DNA from: JBFLVN01 sp040758475
Lineage (GTDB): Bacteria; JAGRBM01
Direction of reading: 5' to 3'
Length of the DNA: 12,417 nt
Assembly (NCBI GenBank): GCA_040758475.1
Contig: JBFLVN010000099.1
Coordinates: 1-12,417, forward strand
Shown here: positions 1-6,097 of the stretch, piece after piece
How positions within the stretch are numbered: position 1 is the first letter of the stretch
How the letters are laid out: every line of letters starts with the position of its first letter
The notes under the pieces: model-generated
What the model was told of the DNA's origin: nothing
What the model saw: the letters and a program-made list of their open reading frames with translations, nothing else
Databases searched by the model: none
Made by a program: the position numbers and the translations under genes

Positions 1-644
1 AGGCGGACAAAGACGCCCGCGCCGCCGTCTTGTGGGGCGATCACGGGACGTTCTGCGCCGGTGCGGATTTGAAAAAAGCCTTCGTTGCGGGGCAGGGGAA
101 CCGCCTCTCGCCGGAGGGGGACGGCCCCATGGGGCCCTCCCGGATGCTCCTCTCCAAGCCCGTTATCGCCGCCGTAGCGGGCCATGCCGTGGCGGGGGGG
201 CTCGAACTTGCTTGCTGGTGCGACCTGCGGGTCGTGGAAGAGACGGCCGTGTTCGGCGTCTTCTGCCGCCGCTGGGGTGTTCCCCTGATCGACGGAGGGA
301 CGGTACGCCTTCCAAGGCTCATCGGCCTCTCCCGTGCCCTCGACATGATCCTCACGGGCCGGCCCGTGGATGCGAAAGAAGCGCTCGCCATGGGCCTTGC
401 CAACCGGGTCGTTGCCCACGGTAAATCCCGAGAGGTCGCCGAAGAACTTGCCCTGGAGATATCGCATTTCCCGCAAGCCTGCATGCTGGCCGACCGAGGG
501 AGCGCCTACGGGCAATTCATTCCCCTGGAAGAGGCGCTCCGCCGGGAATACGATAGCGGCTTCAAATCGTTGGGAAGCGGCGAAGCCCTTTTGGGGGCCC
601 AATCGTTCGCGAAGGGGAAGGGGCGGCATGGGAGTTTCGAATAA
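1..644 (+). CDS. Enoyl-CoA hydratase/isomerase (crotonase) family protein, 5' truncated
   Basis: The reading frame is open from base 3 and enters from outside the window, so the start codon and roughly the first 50 residues are missing; about 213 codons remain. Crotonase features are clear: the oxyanion-hole segment FCAGADLK (from base 51), the second oxyanion segment AGHAVAGGLELA with the conserved Glu at 204-206, and the stretch DGGTVRLPRLIG followed by LTGRPVDAKEALAMGLAN. Family members act on acyl-CoA thioesters, commonly hydrating trans-2-enoyl-CoA in beta-oxidation, in the cytoplasm. Aligned by eye with rat mitochondrial enoyl-CoA hydratase, the first catalytic Glu (E144) is kept, but the second (E164) falls on Cys (codon 264-266) in GVFCRRWGVP, with an Asp at 291-293 close by. 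The reaction may therefore not be simple hydration. The last 17 bases overlap the start of the lipoprotein gene, which suggests co-transcription. Family assignment is firm; substrate is unknown. Confidence 0.93.
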   Translation, partial: ADKDARAAVLWGDHGTFCAGADLKKAFVAGQGNRLSPEGDGPMGPSRMLLSKPVIAAVAGHAVAGGLELACWCDLRVVEETAVFGVFCRRWGVPLIDGGTVRLPRLIGLSRALDMILTGRPVDAKEALAMGLANRVVAHGKSREVAEELALEISHFPQACMLADRGSAYGQFIPLEEALRREYDSGFKSLGSGEALLGAQSFAKGKGRHGSFE

Positions 645-1347
645 CCGTCTCTCGAAAATTGTGTGGTTGTTCGGGTTTGCGGTAATTGCCGCCACGAATT
701 CCGGCTGCGCCTTCGGCAGCAAGACGCTCGATGTGGCCTACGACGCGGCGAAGTTCGAGAAAGGAAAACTCGAAACCTCGCCGCCGCTCGCCGTCGTGAT
801 CGGTGAATTTTCCGACAAGCGGCCCGAGACGGACAAGATTGGCTACAAGCGGAACAAGTACTTCCGGACGGCCAAAGTTTATTCCGCGAAACCGCCCCTC
901 GAAATCCTCCGGACGGCCCTCCAGGAAGAAATCGCCCGCCACGGGCATCAGGCCGTGGCGCCGGGCGATCTAAAATTCTCCGGAACTCTCGATACTTTCT
1001 GGTTCGAATACGATTACGACGGCATGGTCACGCTGGACGTCAAGGGAGAAATCCGGATGACCCTTCGCGTGGCGGATTCGAGCGGCGCCGTTCTCTACGA
1101 GCGCCCCTACCGGGGATGGCACCAGGAACTCGAACCCCTGGGCGAAGAATTCAAATGGGTTGAAGTGATGAATACGTGCCTTTCTTCCGTGATCGAGCAG
1201 ATCCGGACGGACGGACGGCTCGCCGAGGTTCTCGCCGCCGAGGCCGCAAAGAAAGGCTCCGGTGGCGCCGCGCCTCCTGGTAAGCGCCGGGTTAGGAAAC
1301 CCCGCGCTTCTCCGGCGGCGGCCGAACAACAGGCGCCAACGCCTTGA
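628..1347 (+). CDS. Putative outer-membrane lipoprotein, YajG-like
   Basis: A 239-residue protein. I chose the ATG at 628 because it follows a purine-rich GGGGAAGGGG stretch and gives a normal signal sequence: a short basic n-region (NNRLSK), a hydrophobic core (residues 11-22) and a Cys at 27 in TNSGC. The -3 residue is Asn rather than Leu or Val, so the lipobox is imperfect. An in-frame GTG at 661 is an alternative start but would lose the basic n-region. The mature part has a VVIGEFSDKR strand near residue 56, an LRTALQEEIARHGHQ helix and a DLKFSGTLDTFWFEYDYD segment. This layout recalls YajG/lipoprotein_16-type envelope proteins, but I base that on pattern only. The last 35 or so residues are low complexity, rich in Ala, Pro, Lys and Arg. 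It overlaps the crotonase gene by 17 bp upstream and the next gene by 4 bp. No function is proven. Confidence 0.82.
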   Translation: MGVSNNRLSKIVWLFGFAVIAATNSGCAFGSKTLDVAYDAAKFEKGKLETSPPLAVVIGEFSDKRPETDKIGYKRNKYFRTAKVYSAKPPLEILRTALQEEIARHGHQAVAPGDLKFSGTLDTFWFEYDYDGMVTLDVKGEIRMTLRVADSSGAVLYERPYRGWHQELEPLGEEFKWVEVMNTCLSSVIEQIRTDGRLAEVLAAEAAKKGSGGAAPPGKRRVRKPRASPAAAEQQAPTP

Positions 1348-3752
1348 GTGGCCCGAACAGTGGCGAGGGCGGGGCCTTCGGCTCCTGGTCGAAGGACGAA
1401 CAGGGCCTTCCGTGTTTTGACCTCGCGCCGCTTTCAGCTCTGAAGGATACCGTCGTTCCCCAGAACGATCCCCGGAAAATCTGGCATCAGGTCGGAAACG
1501 ACCGCCTCACGGCCACCGCCCACGCGGGCGGCTGGATGGGGCTCTACTTCGCCGACCGGGGATACGTCCGGACGGCCGGTCTCGATCCGGAAAATCCCAA
1601 GGAACTGGGCGGGCTGTGGTCCGTGTTGGATACCGCGGGGAATCGGGTCCTCTCGCCGCTGGACCCGGACTTGCGCGCAAGCGCCCGTTGGGGGGTGGGC
1701 TACGCCCGCTGGGAGGTGGAACGGGAGGGGGTGAAGTTCTCCCGCCGCGTGTGGGCGCCCTTTGGCGATATTCCCGCCTTGCGCGTGGACGTGGAAATTT
1801 CCGGCGTTCAGGTGGGCTTCTATGCGGAGGATTGGGGAATCGCTCCTTACGCCGTCCTCATGGGAGGGCTCATGACGCGGGGTGAGCCCGCGCCGGAAGA
1901 TCATTCGCCGCTCGAGAAAATCCTCTGGTCGCTCATGGGAGTGGCCTCTTCCACAAGCCGCGCCGTGACCGAGCGCCTCCGCAAGGCGTACCGAAACCGC
2001 CTCAAAATCCATACCCATTACTTGGGACCGCTTGAAACCATTCTCGTCCACTTCGCTTACGGTGGGCCCTTCAAGGCCAAGACGCCCGAAGAACCCGGCT
2101 GGTTCGATTCCTATCCCAAACCTTTCTTCCTTTCGCTTCTAAACGGTGAGGCCGCCGATCCAAGAATGGAGGAAGGGGGGATCGGATTCCGGCTTCCGCT
2201 CGCTGCCGGGAGTGGAAAATTCTCCTTCGCCGTTGGAAGCGCAGAAGAAAAAGACTTGCCCGCTCTTCTGGCTTCTTTGCGAGAGAAGAGTTTTGAGGAA
2301 ACGGCCCGGTCTTGGGGCAAAGAATTTTCAGCCGAGCTTCCCGGCACGCCCGCCCTGGCCCGGGAGGCCAAATGGAACGCCTATTACCTTCGGAGCAGCA
2401 AGGTCCGGGACGATTACTTCGAAGCGAACGTCACGCCCCAGGGATCGGCCTATACCTACATCCACGGCGCCCAGGGGGCGCCCCGGGATTACGTCCTGTG
2501 CGTGGCGCCCCAGGTCTTTTGCGATCCGGCCGGAGCCCGGGACAATTTGCGCCTCGTCATGCGCATGACCCTTCCCGACGGGCGCATCTATTACGCCCAC
2601 ACGGGCTTTGGAAAATGCACCTGGGCCGGGATGCACACGGCCCCGAGCGACCTTCCACTTTTTCTCTTGTGGGGCCTTACCGAATACGTCTGGGGGACGG
2701 GGGATTCTTTGTTCCTCGACGAGCGAGTTCCCTTCTATCCAAAAGAACGCGGAAAGGAATCCACCGTCCGCGAGCGGGTGCTTCTGGCGTGGGAATATCT
2801 CCATCACGGCGTCCGGCGGGGCGAGCACGGCCTTCTTCGCGCCGGGAGCGGTGATTGGAGCGATCCCATCTCCCTCATGGTGAAGGATCAAGGGGCGTTC
2901 CGCGCCCGGGGGGAATCGCTCTTTAATTCGGCTTTCGCCGTCTGGGTTCTTCCTCGCGCGGCGGACTTGATTGAAAGCACTCACCCGGCCAAGGCCCGGG
3001 AGATGCGAAATTTCGCGGAAGAACTTCGCGCTGCCGTGGAACGCGCCTGGACGGGGGAATGGTTCCTGCGGGGGTACGACGGCCTTGGAGAACCGTTGGG
3101 AGAATCTCATTTATTTCTTGATGCCAACGCCTGGTGTTTGATCGCCCGGATCGGGGACGAGGAAAAGCGCCAGATGCTCGTTAAGAATATCCGAAAGCTG
3201 CTCGATGATCCTTCCCCCATCGGTGCCACGATCCTGAACGAGCCGCACCCCATCCGGCTCGGCGTCCTAGGGCGGGGGTGGGATTGCAACGGCGGCGTCT
3301 GGGCGGCGGTAAACGGCCTTCTCTCCTGGGCTTATTCCCTTCACGATCCGGCTCTCGCATGGCGGAGCCTCGAAAAGCAATCCCTGGCCGCTCACGCCCG
3401 GGCGTACCCGAAAATCTGGTATGGAATCTGGAGTGGCCCCGACGCCTACAACGCCCACTATGCCGATAGGCCTGGAGAGACTTTCGTTCACCCCGCCACG
3501 CCCATGCGGGAGTTTCCGGTGATGAACACGAACCAGCATGCCCTCCCACTCTTTTCGCTCCTGCGCGCGGCGGGGGTGGAAACTTCCCCGGAAGGGATCG
3601 TGGTGACGCCCCGGAAGATCATTCCTGGGGATTGGCGGATCGAGACGCCGGTGTTGTCGGTGGCCTCCAAAAACGGGAAAATAACGGTTGTGGCGAGAAG
3701 TTTCGAGAAAGACGCCGCGCTGCCGCGGGTGACCGTCCGCGCGGCCTCTTGA
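1344..3752 (+). CDS. GH94-like glycoside phosphorylase / glycosyl hydrolase family protein
   Basis: An 802-residue protein without a signal peptide, so probably cytoplasmic; the length matches full-size GH94 enzymes. Residues about 40-310 look like the N-terminal beta-sandwich (NDPRKIWHQVGNDRLTA, then GGWMGLYFADRGY). Residues about 335-745 look like the (alpha/alpha)6 barrel. The most diagnostic stretch is LFLDERVPFYP (456-466), then GEHGLLRAGSGDWSD (493-507), which parallels the GH94 pattern 'LDEPVPFL ... GEHGLPLMGTGDWNDG' whose DWxD segment carries the catalytic Asp. A further NGGVWAAVNGLLSWA segment lies at 649-663. Known GH94 enzymes cleave beta-glucosides such as cellobiose, cellodextrins or chitobiose with phosphate. 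The Gly that usually follows DWND is Pro here, and the substrate cannot be read from sequence. The start is the TTG at 1344, overlapping the upstream stop as TTGA, which suggests translational coupling. No sugar transporter or glycan gene lies nearby. Confidence 0.85.
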   Translation: MSGPNSGEGGAFGSWSKDEQGLPCFDLAPLSALKDTVVPQNDPRKIWHQVGNDRLTATAHAGGWMGLYFADRGYVRTAGLDPENPKELGGLWSVLDTAGNRVLSPLDPDLRASARWGVGYARWEVEREGVKFSRRVWAPFGDIPALRVDVEISGVQVGFYAEDWGIAPYAVLMGGLMTRGEPAPEDHSPLEKILWSLMGVASSTSRAVTERLRKAYRNRLKIHTHYLGPLETILVHFAYGGPFKAKTPEEPGWFDSYPKPFFLSLLNGEAADPRMEEGGIGFRLPLAAGSGKFSFAVGSAEEKDLPALLASLREKSFEETARSWGKEFSAELPGTPALAREAKWNAYYLRSSKVRDDYFEANVTPQGSAYTYIHGAQGAPRDYVLCVAPQVFCDPAGARDNLRLVMRMTLPDGRIYYAHTGFGKCTWAGMHTAPSDLPLFLLWGLTEYVWGTGDSLFLDERVPFYPKERGKESTVRERVLLAWEYLHHGVRRGEHGLLRAGSGDWSDPISLMVKDQGAFRARGESLFNSAFAVWVLPRAADLIESTHPAKAREMRNFAEELRAAVERAWTGEWFLRGYDGLGEPLGESHLFLDANAWCLIARIGDEEKRQMLVKNIRKLLDDPSPIGATILNEPHPIRLGVLGRGWDCNGGVWAAVNGLLSWAYSLHDPALAWRSLEKQSLAAHARAYPKIWYGIWSGPDAYNAHYADRPGETFVHPATPMREFPVMNTNQHALPLFSLLRAAGVETSPEGIVVTPRKIIPGDWRIETPVLSVASKNGKITVVARSFEKDAALPRVTVRAAS

Positions 3753-3767
3753 AGGAGCAGGACCGGC

Positions 3768-4151
3768 ATGGAGCGTCTCTTCTGGATTTGCTTGGGCGGC
3801 GCGGCCGGAACGGCGGCACGCTACTTCGTTTCCGGTTGGGCCCTCAAAAGCTTGGGGCCCGCCTTCCCCTACGGCACGCTCGCCGTGAACGTGGTGGGCT
3901 CCTTCCTGCTGGCGGCCATCATGCACGTGGGTCTTGCGACCGATTTTCTTTCCCCCACGCTCCGGCTCGCGCTTACGACCGGCGTGATGGGCGGGTTCAC
4001 GACCTATTCGACCTTCAGCTACGAGACGATGAAATACCTCCAGGAAGGGGCTTGGTACCTGGCAGCAACGAACGTGCTTGTTACTGTTTTTGCTTGTCTG
4101 GCGGCGTGTTTCCTTGGAATGGCCGGCGCTCGGGCGCTGGTTGGAAATTAG
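3768..4151 (+). CDS. crcB: Fluoride ion channel CrcB/FluC
   Basis: A 127-residue, four-TM protein with all family hallmarks: GGAAGTAARY (10-19), GTLAVNVVGSFLL (36-48) with the pore Asn41, and GVMGGFTTYSTFSYE (72-86), which holds the backbone Na+ site and the fluoride-lining aromatic box. In this box the first position is Tyr80 instead of the Phe found in the studied channels; Phe83 is kept. Family members form dual-topology homodimers in the inner membrane and export fluoride passively. With one crcB copy visible, a homodimer is expected. An AAGGAG ribosome-binding site at 3752-3757 sits 10 bases before the ATG and only 15 bp separate it from the GH94-like gene, so it is probably read from the same transcript. 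I see no fluoride riboswitch just upstream. The DUF190 gene follows at once, a frequent pairing for crcB. Confidence 0.96.
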   Translation: MERLFWICLGGAAGTAARYFVSGWALKSLGPAFPYGTLAVNVVGSFLLAAIMHVGLATDFLSPTLRLALTTGVMGGFTTYSTFSYETMKYLQEGAWYLAATNVLVTVFACLAACFLGMAGARALVGN

Positions 4152-4165
4152 GGAGGGCTTCCCCC

Positions 4166-4525
4166 ATGCGCGTCCTGGATGGAGAACAGGTCCTCACGCG
4201 GATTTTCATCGGAGAATCCGACCAGTGGCACCACCAGCCCCTGCACGTAGCTCTTCTGGAGCGTCTCCGCAAAGAGGGGTTCGCCGGGGCCACCGTCCTG
4301 CGGGCGGTTTCGGGTTTTGGCGCCAAAAGTACTCTCCACACGGCCCATCTCCTGCGCCTCTCGGAAGACCTGCCGATCGTGATCGAAGTGGTGGATACGG
4401 AAGAGCATTCTAAGAAACTCCTCACCATCCTGGACGAGATGATGCCCGAAGGGCTCGTGACGGCGGAAAAAGTCCGGGTGCTCAAGTACTCGGCGGGCCA
4501 AGCCGCTACTCAGGGGAAGAAGTAA
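4166..4525 (+). CDS. DUF190 family protein, CrcB-associated
   Basis: A 119-residue protein starting at the ATG at 4166, preceded by GGGAGG (4151-4156), which touches the crcB stop codon. The frame is open further upstream, to 3632, but that stretch overlaps crcB and the GH94-like gene and reads as nonsense, so the short start is right. DUF190 (PF02641) hallmarks are present: GATVLRAVSGFGAKSTLHTA (41-60) followed by LRLSEDLPIVIEVVD (63-77). Such proteins are small, soluble and have a PII-like ferredoxin fold, and they are often encoded beside crcB. By inference it may sense a ligand and modulate fluoride export, but no biochemical role is settled. It is the last gene of the + strand run; the next gene converges on it 23 bp downstream. 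Confidence 0.93.
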   Translation: MRVLDGEQVLTRIFIGESDQWHHQPLHVALLERLRKEGFAGATVLRAVSGFGAKSTLHTAHLLRLSEDLPIVIEVVDTEEHSKKLLTILDEMMPEGLVTAEKVRVLKYSAGQAATQGKK

Positions 4526-4548
4526 CAGTATAAACGTTGCTGTTGATT

Positions 4549-4980
4549 TCATCCCTCCGAGGGCGCCTTCACGCCGCTGCTTCCCGCAAATCTCATCCAC
4601 AAGCCGGCTGCCGCGCCCCAAATCGCATTCGCCGCGATCACGTAGAGGGGCGTGAGCGTTCCCAGGTCTTGCCCTAAAAAGCCTTTCCCTTGCTGATATG
4701 GAAGAAAATAAAGAAGCGAAGCGGCCGACGGGACGAGGCTCCAGAAGATTCCCCGGAGGAGGGCGCTCCACCGTCCCACCGGGATGAGAAGGAGCAGTCC
4801 CAAGAGGCCGCCCCACACGATTCGGGGATAGAGCCACGAAAGCGAAAGGGCCGGGTGGATCGCCACGCCGAAGAGGTCCGCGATCCCTCTTTCGCCCGCC
4901 TGCCAGAGAAAAAAGCTATTGGCTACCGCCCCCGCGGCGCCCGCCGAAAAGACGAGGCTCGCGTTCCGAAGGATTTTCAT
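4549..4980 (-). CDS. Small four-TM membrane protein of unknown function
   Basis: A 143-residue hydrophobic protein that I do not recognise as a named family. The ATG at 4980 follows a strong GGGAGGGG ribosome-binding site (4984-4991), which supports both the gene and its start. Predicted membrane segments are around residues 8-26 (SLVFSAGAAGAVANSFFLW), 51-67 (PRIVWGGLLGLLLLIPV), 76-94 and 110-132. The loop between the first two contains GERGIADLFGVAIHPALSLSWLYPR, and WLYPRIVWGG looks like a conserved turn. The N-terminal segment is basic (MKILRN), so it is probably an inner-membrane protein with the N-terminus inside. It lies downstream of the peroxiredoxin terminator and so should have its own promoter in 4981-5030, which I could not pin down. 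Its stop converges on the DUF190 gene. Confidence 0.8.
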   Translation of the reverse strand: MKILRNASLVFSAGAAGAVANSFFLWQAGERGIADLFGVAIHPALSLSWLYPRIVWGGLLGLLLLIPVGRWSALLRGIFWSLVPSAASLLYFLPYQQGKGFLGQDLGTLTPLYVIAANAIWGAAAGLWMRFAGSSGVKAPSEG

Positions 4981-5023
4981 GGTCCCCTCCCTTCGCGTTC
5001 ATTCAAGGTAGAACACGGCGGCC

Positions 5024-5062
5024 CTCCAAAACAAAACGCCCGCCCCTTTGAAGGGCGGGCGT
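5024..5062 (-). terminator. Intrinsic terminator of the peroxiredoxin gene
   Basis: A perfect 10-bp GC-rich stem pairs 5036-5045 with 5053-5062 around a 7-base loop. Read on the - strand, the stem is followed by TTTTGTTTTGG. It starts 22 bases after the peroxiredoxin stop codon. On the + strand no T-run follows, so it works for leftward transcription. It should separate the peroxiredoxin transcript from the membrane-protein gene at 4549-4980. Confidence 0.9.
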
Positions 5063-5083
5063 CTTATTTCAGGCTTAAAGGGC

Positions 5084-5677
5084 TTAGGCGTACTTCTTCT
5101 GGAAGAATTCCTTGCTTCCCTTGGGGTCGCCCTTCATGGACATCTCGCCCGGCTTCCAGTTGGCGGGGCAGACTTCTCCGTTCTTCTCATTGAACTGGAG
5201 GGCCTGCACCATCCGGAGGGCTTCGTCCACGTTGCGCCCCAGGGGAAGATTGTTGATCACCTGGTGCTGGACGACGCCGTTCTTGTCGATCAGGAAGAGG
5301 CCCCGGAGCGCGATGCCCGCGGGAAGGAGGACGTCGTAGGCCTCCGCGATCTTCTTATCGAGGTCAGCGAGGATCGGATACTTGATGTCTCCGAGCCCGC
5401 CCTCGGTGCGCTTGGTATTGCGCCAGGCGAGGTGGGAGAACTTGCTGTCCACCGAGCAGCCGAGCACTTCGACGTCCGCCTTGGCGAAGTCGGGCTGCTT
5501 TTCGGAGAACGCGATGATCTCCGTCGGGCAGACGAAGGTGAAGTCGAGGGGGTAGAAGAACAGGATCACGTACTTCTTGCCCTTGTAGTCCGAGAGGGAA
5601 ATCTGCTTGAACGATCCGTCCGGCATCACGGCGTCGGCCTTGAAGTCCGGAGCGGCTTTTCCAACGAGAACGGCCAT
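5084..5677 (-). CDS. Typical 2-Cys peroxiredoxin (Prx1/AhpC subfamily)
   Basis: A 197-residue thiol peroxidase, the usual length for the family. The peroxidatic Cys50 sits in DFTFVCPTE and the resolving Cys170 in GEVCPANW; a third Cys lies at 74. These enzymes reduce H2O2, organic peroxides and peroxynitrite in the cytoplasm through an intersubunit disulfide that is recycled by thioredoxin or AhpF-type reductase, neither of which is encoded here. A GGLG motif is present at 93-96 and the protein keeps a C-terminal tail ending EFFQKKYA; GGLG with an aromatic tail motif is linked to overoxidation sensitivity in eukaryotic relatives. The start is well fixed: AGGAGGA at 5682-5688 lies just before the ATG. 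A strong intrinsic terminator follows, and a 177-bp gap with two hairpins precedes it, so it is probably its own transcription unit. Confidence 0.96.
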   Translation of the reverse strand: MAVLVGKAAPDFKADAVMPDGSFKQISLSDYKGKKYVILFFYPLDFTFVCPTEIIAFSEKQPDFAKADVEVLGCSVDSKFSHLAWRNTKRTEGGLGDIKYPILADLDKKIAEAYDVLLPAGIALRGLFLIDKNGVVQHQVINNLPLGRNVDEALRMVQALQFNEKNGEVCPANWKPGEMSMKGDPKGSKEFFQKKYA

Positions 5678-5732
5678 GGGTTCCTCCTAAATAAAATGGT
5701 GAATTTGGTTGTTACGGAAAGAATCAGCGGTG

Positions 5733-5751
5733 GCCGCGCCAATCACGCGGA
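5733..5751. repeat. Hairpin with CCAATC loop, copy 1, upstream of the peroxiredoxin gene
   Basis: An inverted repeat CCGCG (5734-5738) / CGCGG (5746-5750) around the loop CCAATCA, about 57-73 bases upstream of the peroxiredoxin start. It closely resembles the second hairpin 29 bp away: the loop core CCAATC is identical and the outer stem bases match, while inner stem bases differ in ways that still permit pairing. It could be an operator, part of the leader or chance. Confidence 0.4.
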
Positions 5752-5753
5752 AG

Positions 5754-5783
5754 CGGCAAAAGCCCGGCCAATCGCCCGGGGGG
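5754..5783 (-). terminator. Candidate terminator of the fmdB-type gene (CCAATC hairpin copy 2)
   Basis: A 5-bp GC stem, 5763-5767 with 5776-5780, closes a loop containing CCAATC. Read leftward, it is followed by CTTTTGCC, a short T-run. It lies about 72 bases beyond the stop of the zinc-ribbon gene. The stem is short, so this is a weak terminator at best; it is also the second of two look-alike hairpins in this gap. The rest of the 5678-5854 gap shows no gene, and I could not find a convincing promoter for the peroxiredoxin gene in it. Confidence 0.4.
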
Positions 5784-5854
5784 TTATGCTACGGCCTTAA
5801 ATCCTTGTCAATCGGGCTGCCGCGCCGTCGTGGTGTAGTAGGAGGGAGGCGTTC

Positions 5855-6079
5855 TTAGTCCATCGCGCAGGAGCCCGGCCCACGCGGGTCGCCGCAGCTG
5901 CCGCAGGGTCCCGGGGCGCCCGAGAACGAGGCGCCCTCGCTCTTTCCGACGCCGAAGACCGAGAAGCGCTTTTCGAGCTTCGTGCCACCGCACGAGGGGC
6001 AGGCGGCCTTCTCGCCGTTTTGAAGGAATAGCTCGAACCCCTTTTTACATTTCTCGCAGGTGTATTCGAAGATGGGCAT
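5855..6079 (-). CDS. FmdB-family zinc-ribbon protein
   Basis: A 74-residue protein starting MPIFEYTCEKC, the signature opening of the FmdB/putative regulatory zinc-ribbon family (PF09723). Two CxxC knuckles, C8/C11 and C27/C30 (CPSCGG), should bind one zinc ion. The remainder is flexible, and its tail carries three extra cysteines (C59, C62, C71) in a Gly/Pro/Ser-rich context. FmdB was first described as a regulator of formamidase and amidase genes, but most members, including this one, have no tested function. A purine-rich GGAGAAGAAAA precedes the ATG, and only 18 bp separate it from the corA stop, so it is probably the last gene of the mscS-corA transcript. A weak terminator candidate lies downstream. 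Confidence 0.9.
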   Translation of the reverse strand: MPIFEYTCEKCKKGFELFLQNGEKAACPSCGGTKLEKRFSVFGVGKSEGASFSGAPGPCGSCGDPRGPGSCAMD

Positions 6080-6097
6080 TTTTCTTCTCCGCGTCGT

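Noticed and set aside
370..627. In-frame upstream extension of the lipoprotein gene
   Set aside because: It overlaps the crotonase coding region and would bury the signal sequence inside the protein.
2328..3110. A 260-codon open frame on the - strand opposite the GH94-like gene
   Set aside because: The + strand reading carries the GDWxD and other family motifs; the antisense reading has none.
3600..3767. Fluoride riboswitch before crcB
   Set aside because: The region is coding sequence of the GH94-like gene followed by a 15-bp gap; I see no riboswitch-like core.
3632..4165. In-frame upstream extension of the DUF190 gene
   Set aside because: It would overlap all of crcB and the end of the GH94-like gene, and the translated part looks like noise; a ribosome-binding site fits the ATG at 4166.
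4524..4544. Possible terminator after the DUF190 gene (AACAG/CTGTT)
   Set aside because: Only a 5-bp, AT-containing stem with an 11-base loop and no T-run; not convincing for either converging transcript.
4690..5193. A 167-codon open frame on the + strand across 4690-5193
   Set aside because: It runs antisense through the membrane-protein gene, the terminator hairpin and the end of the peroxiredoxin gene and lacks any motif.
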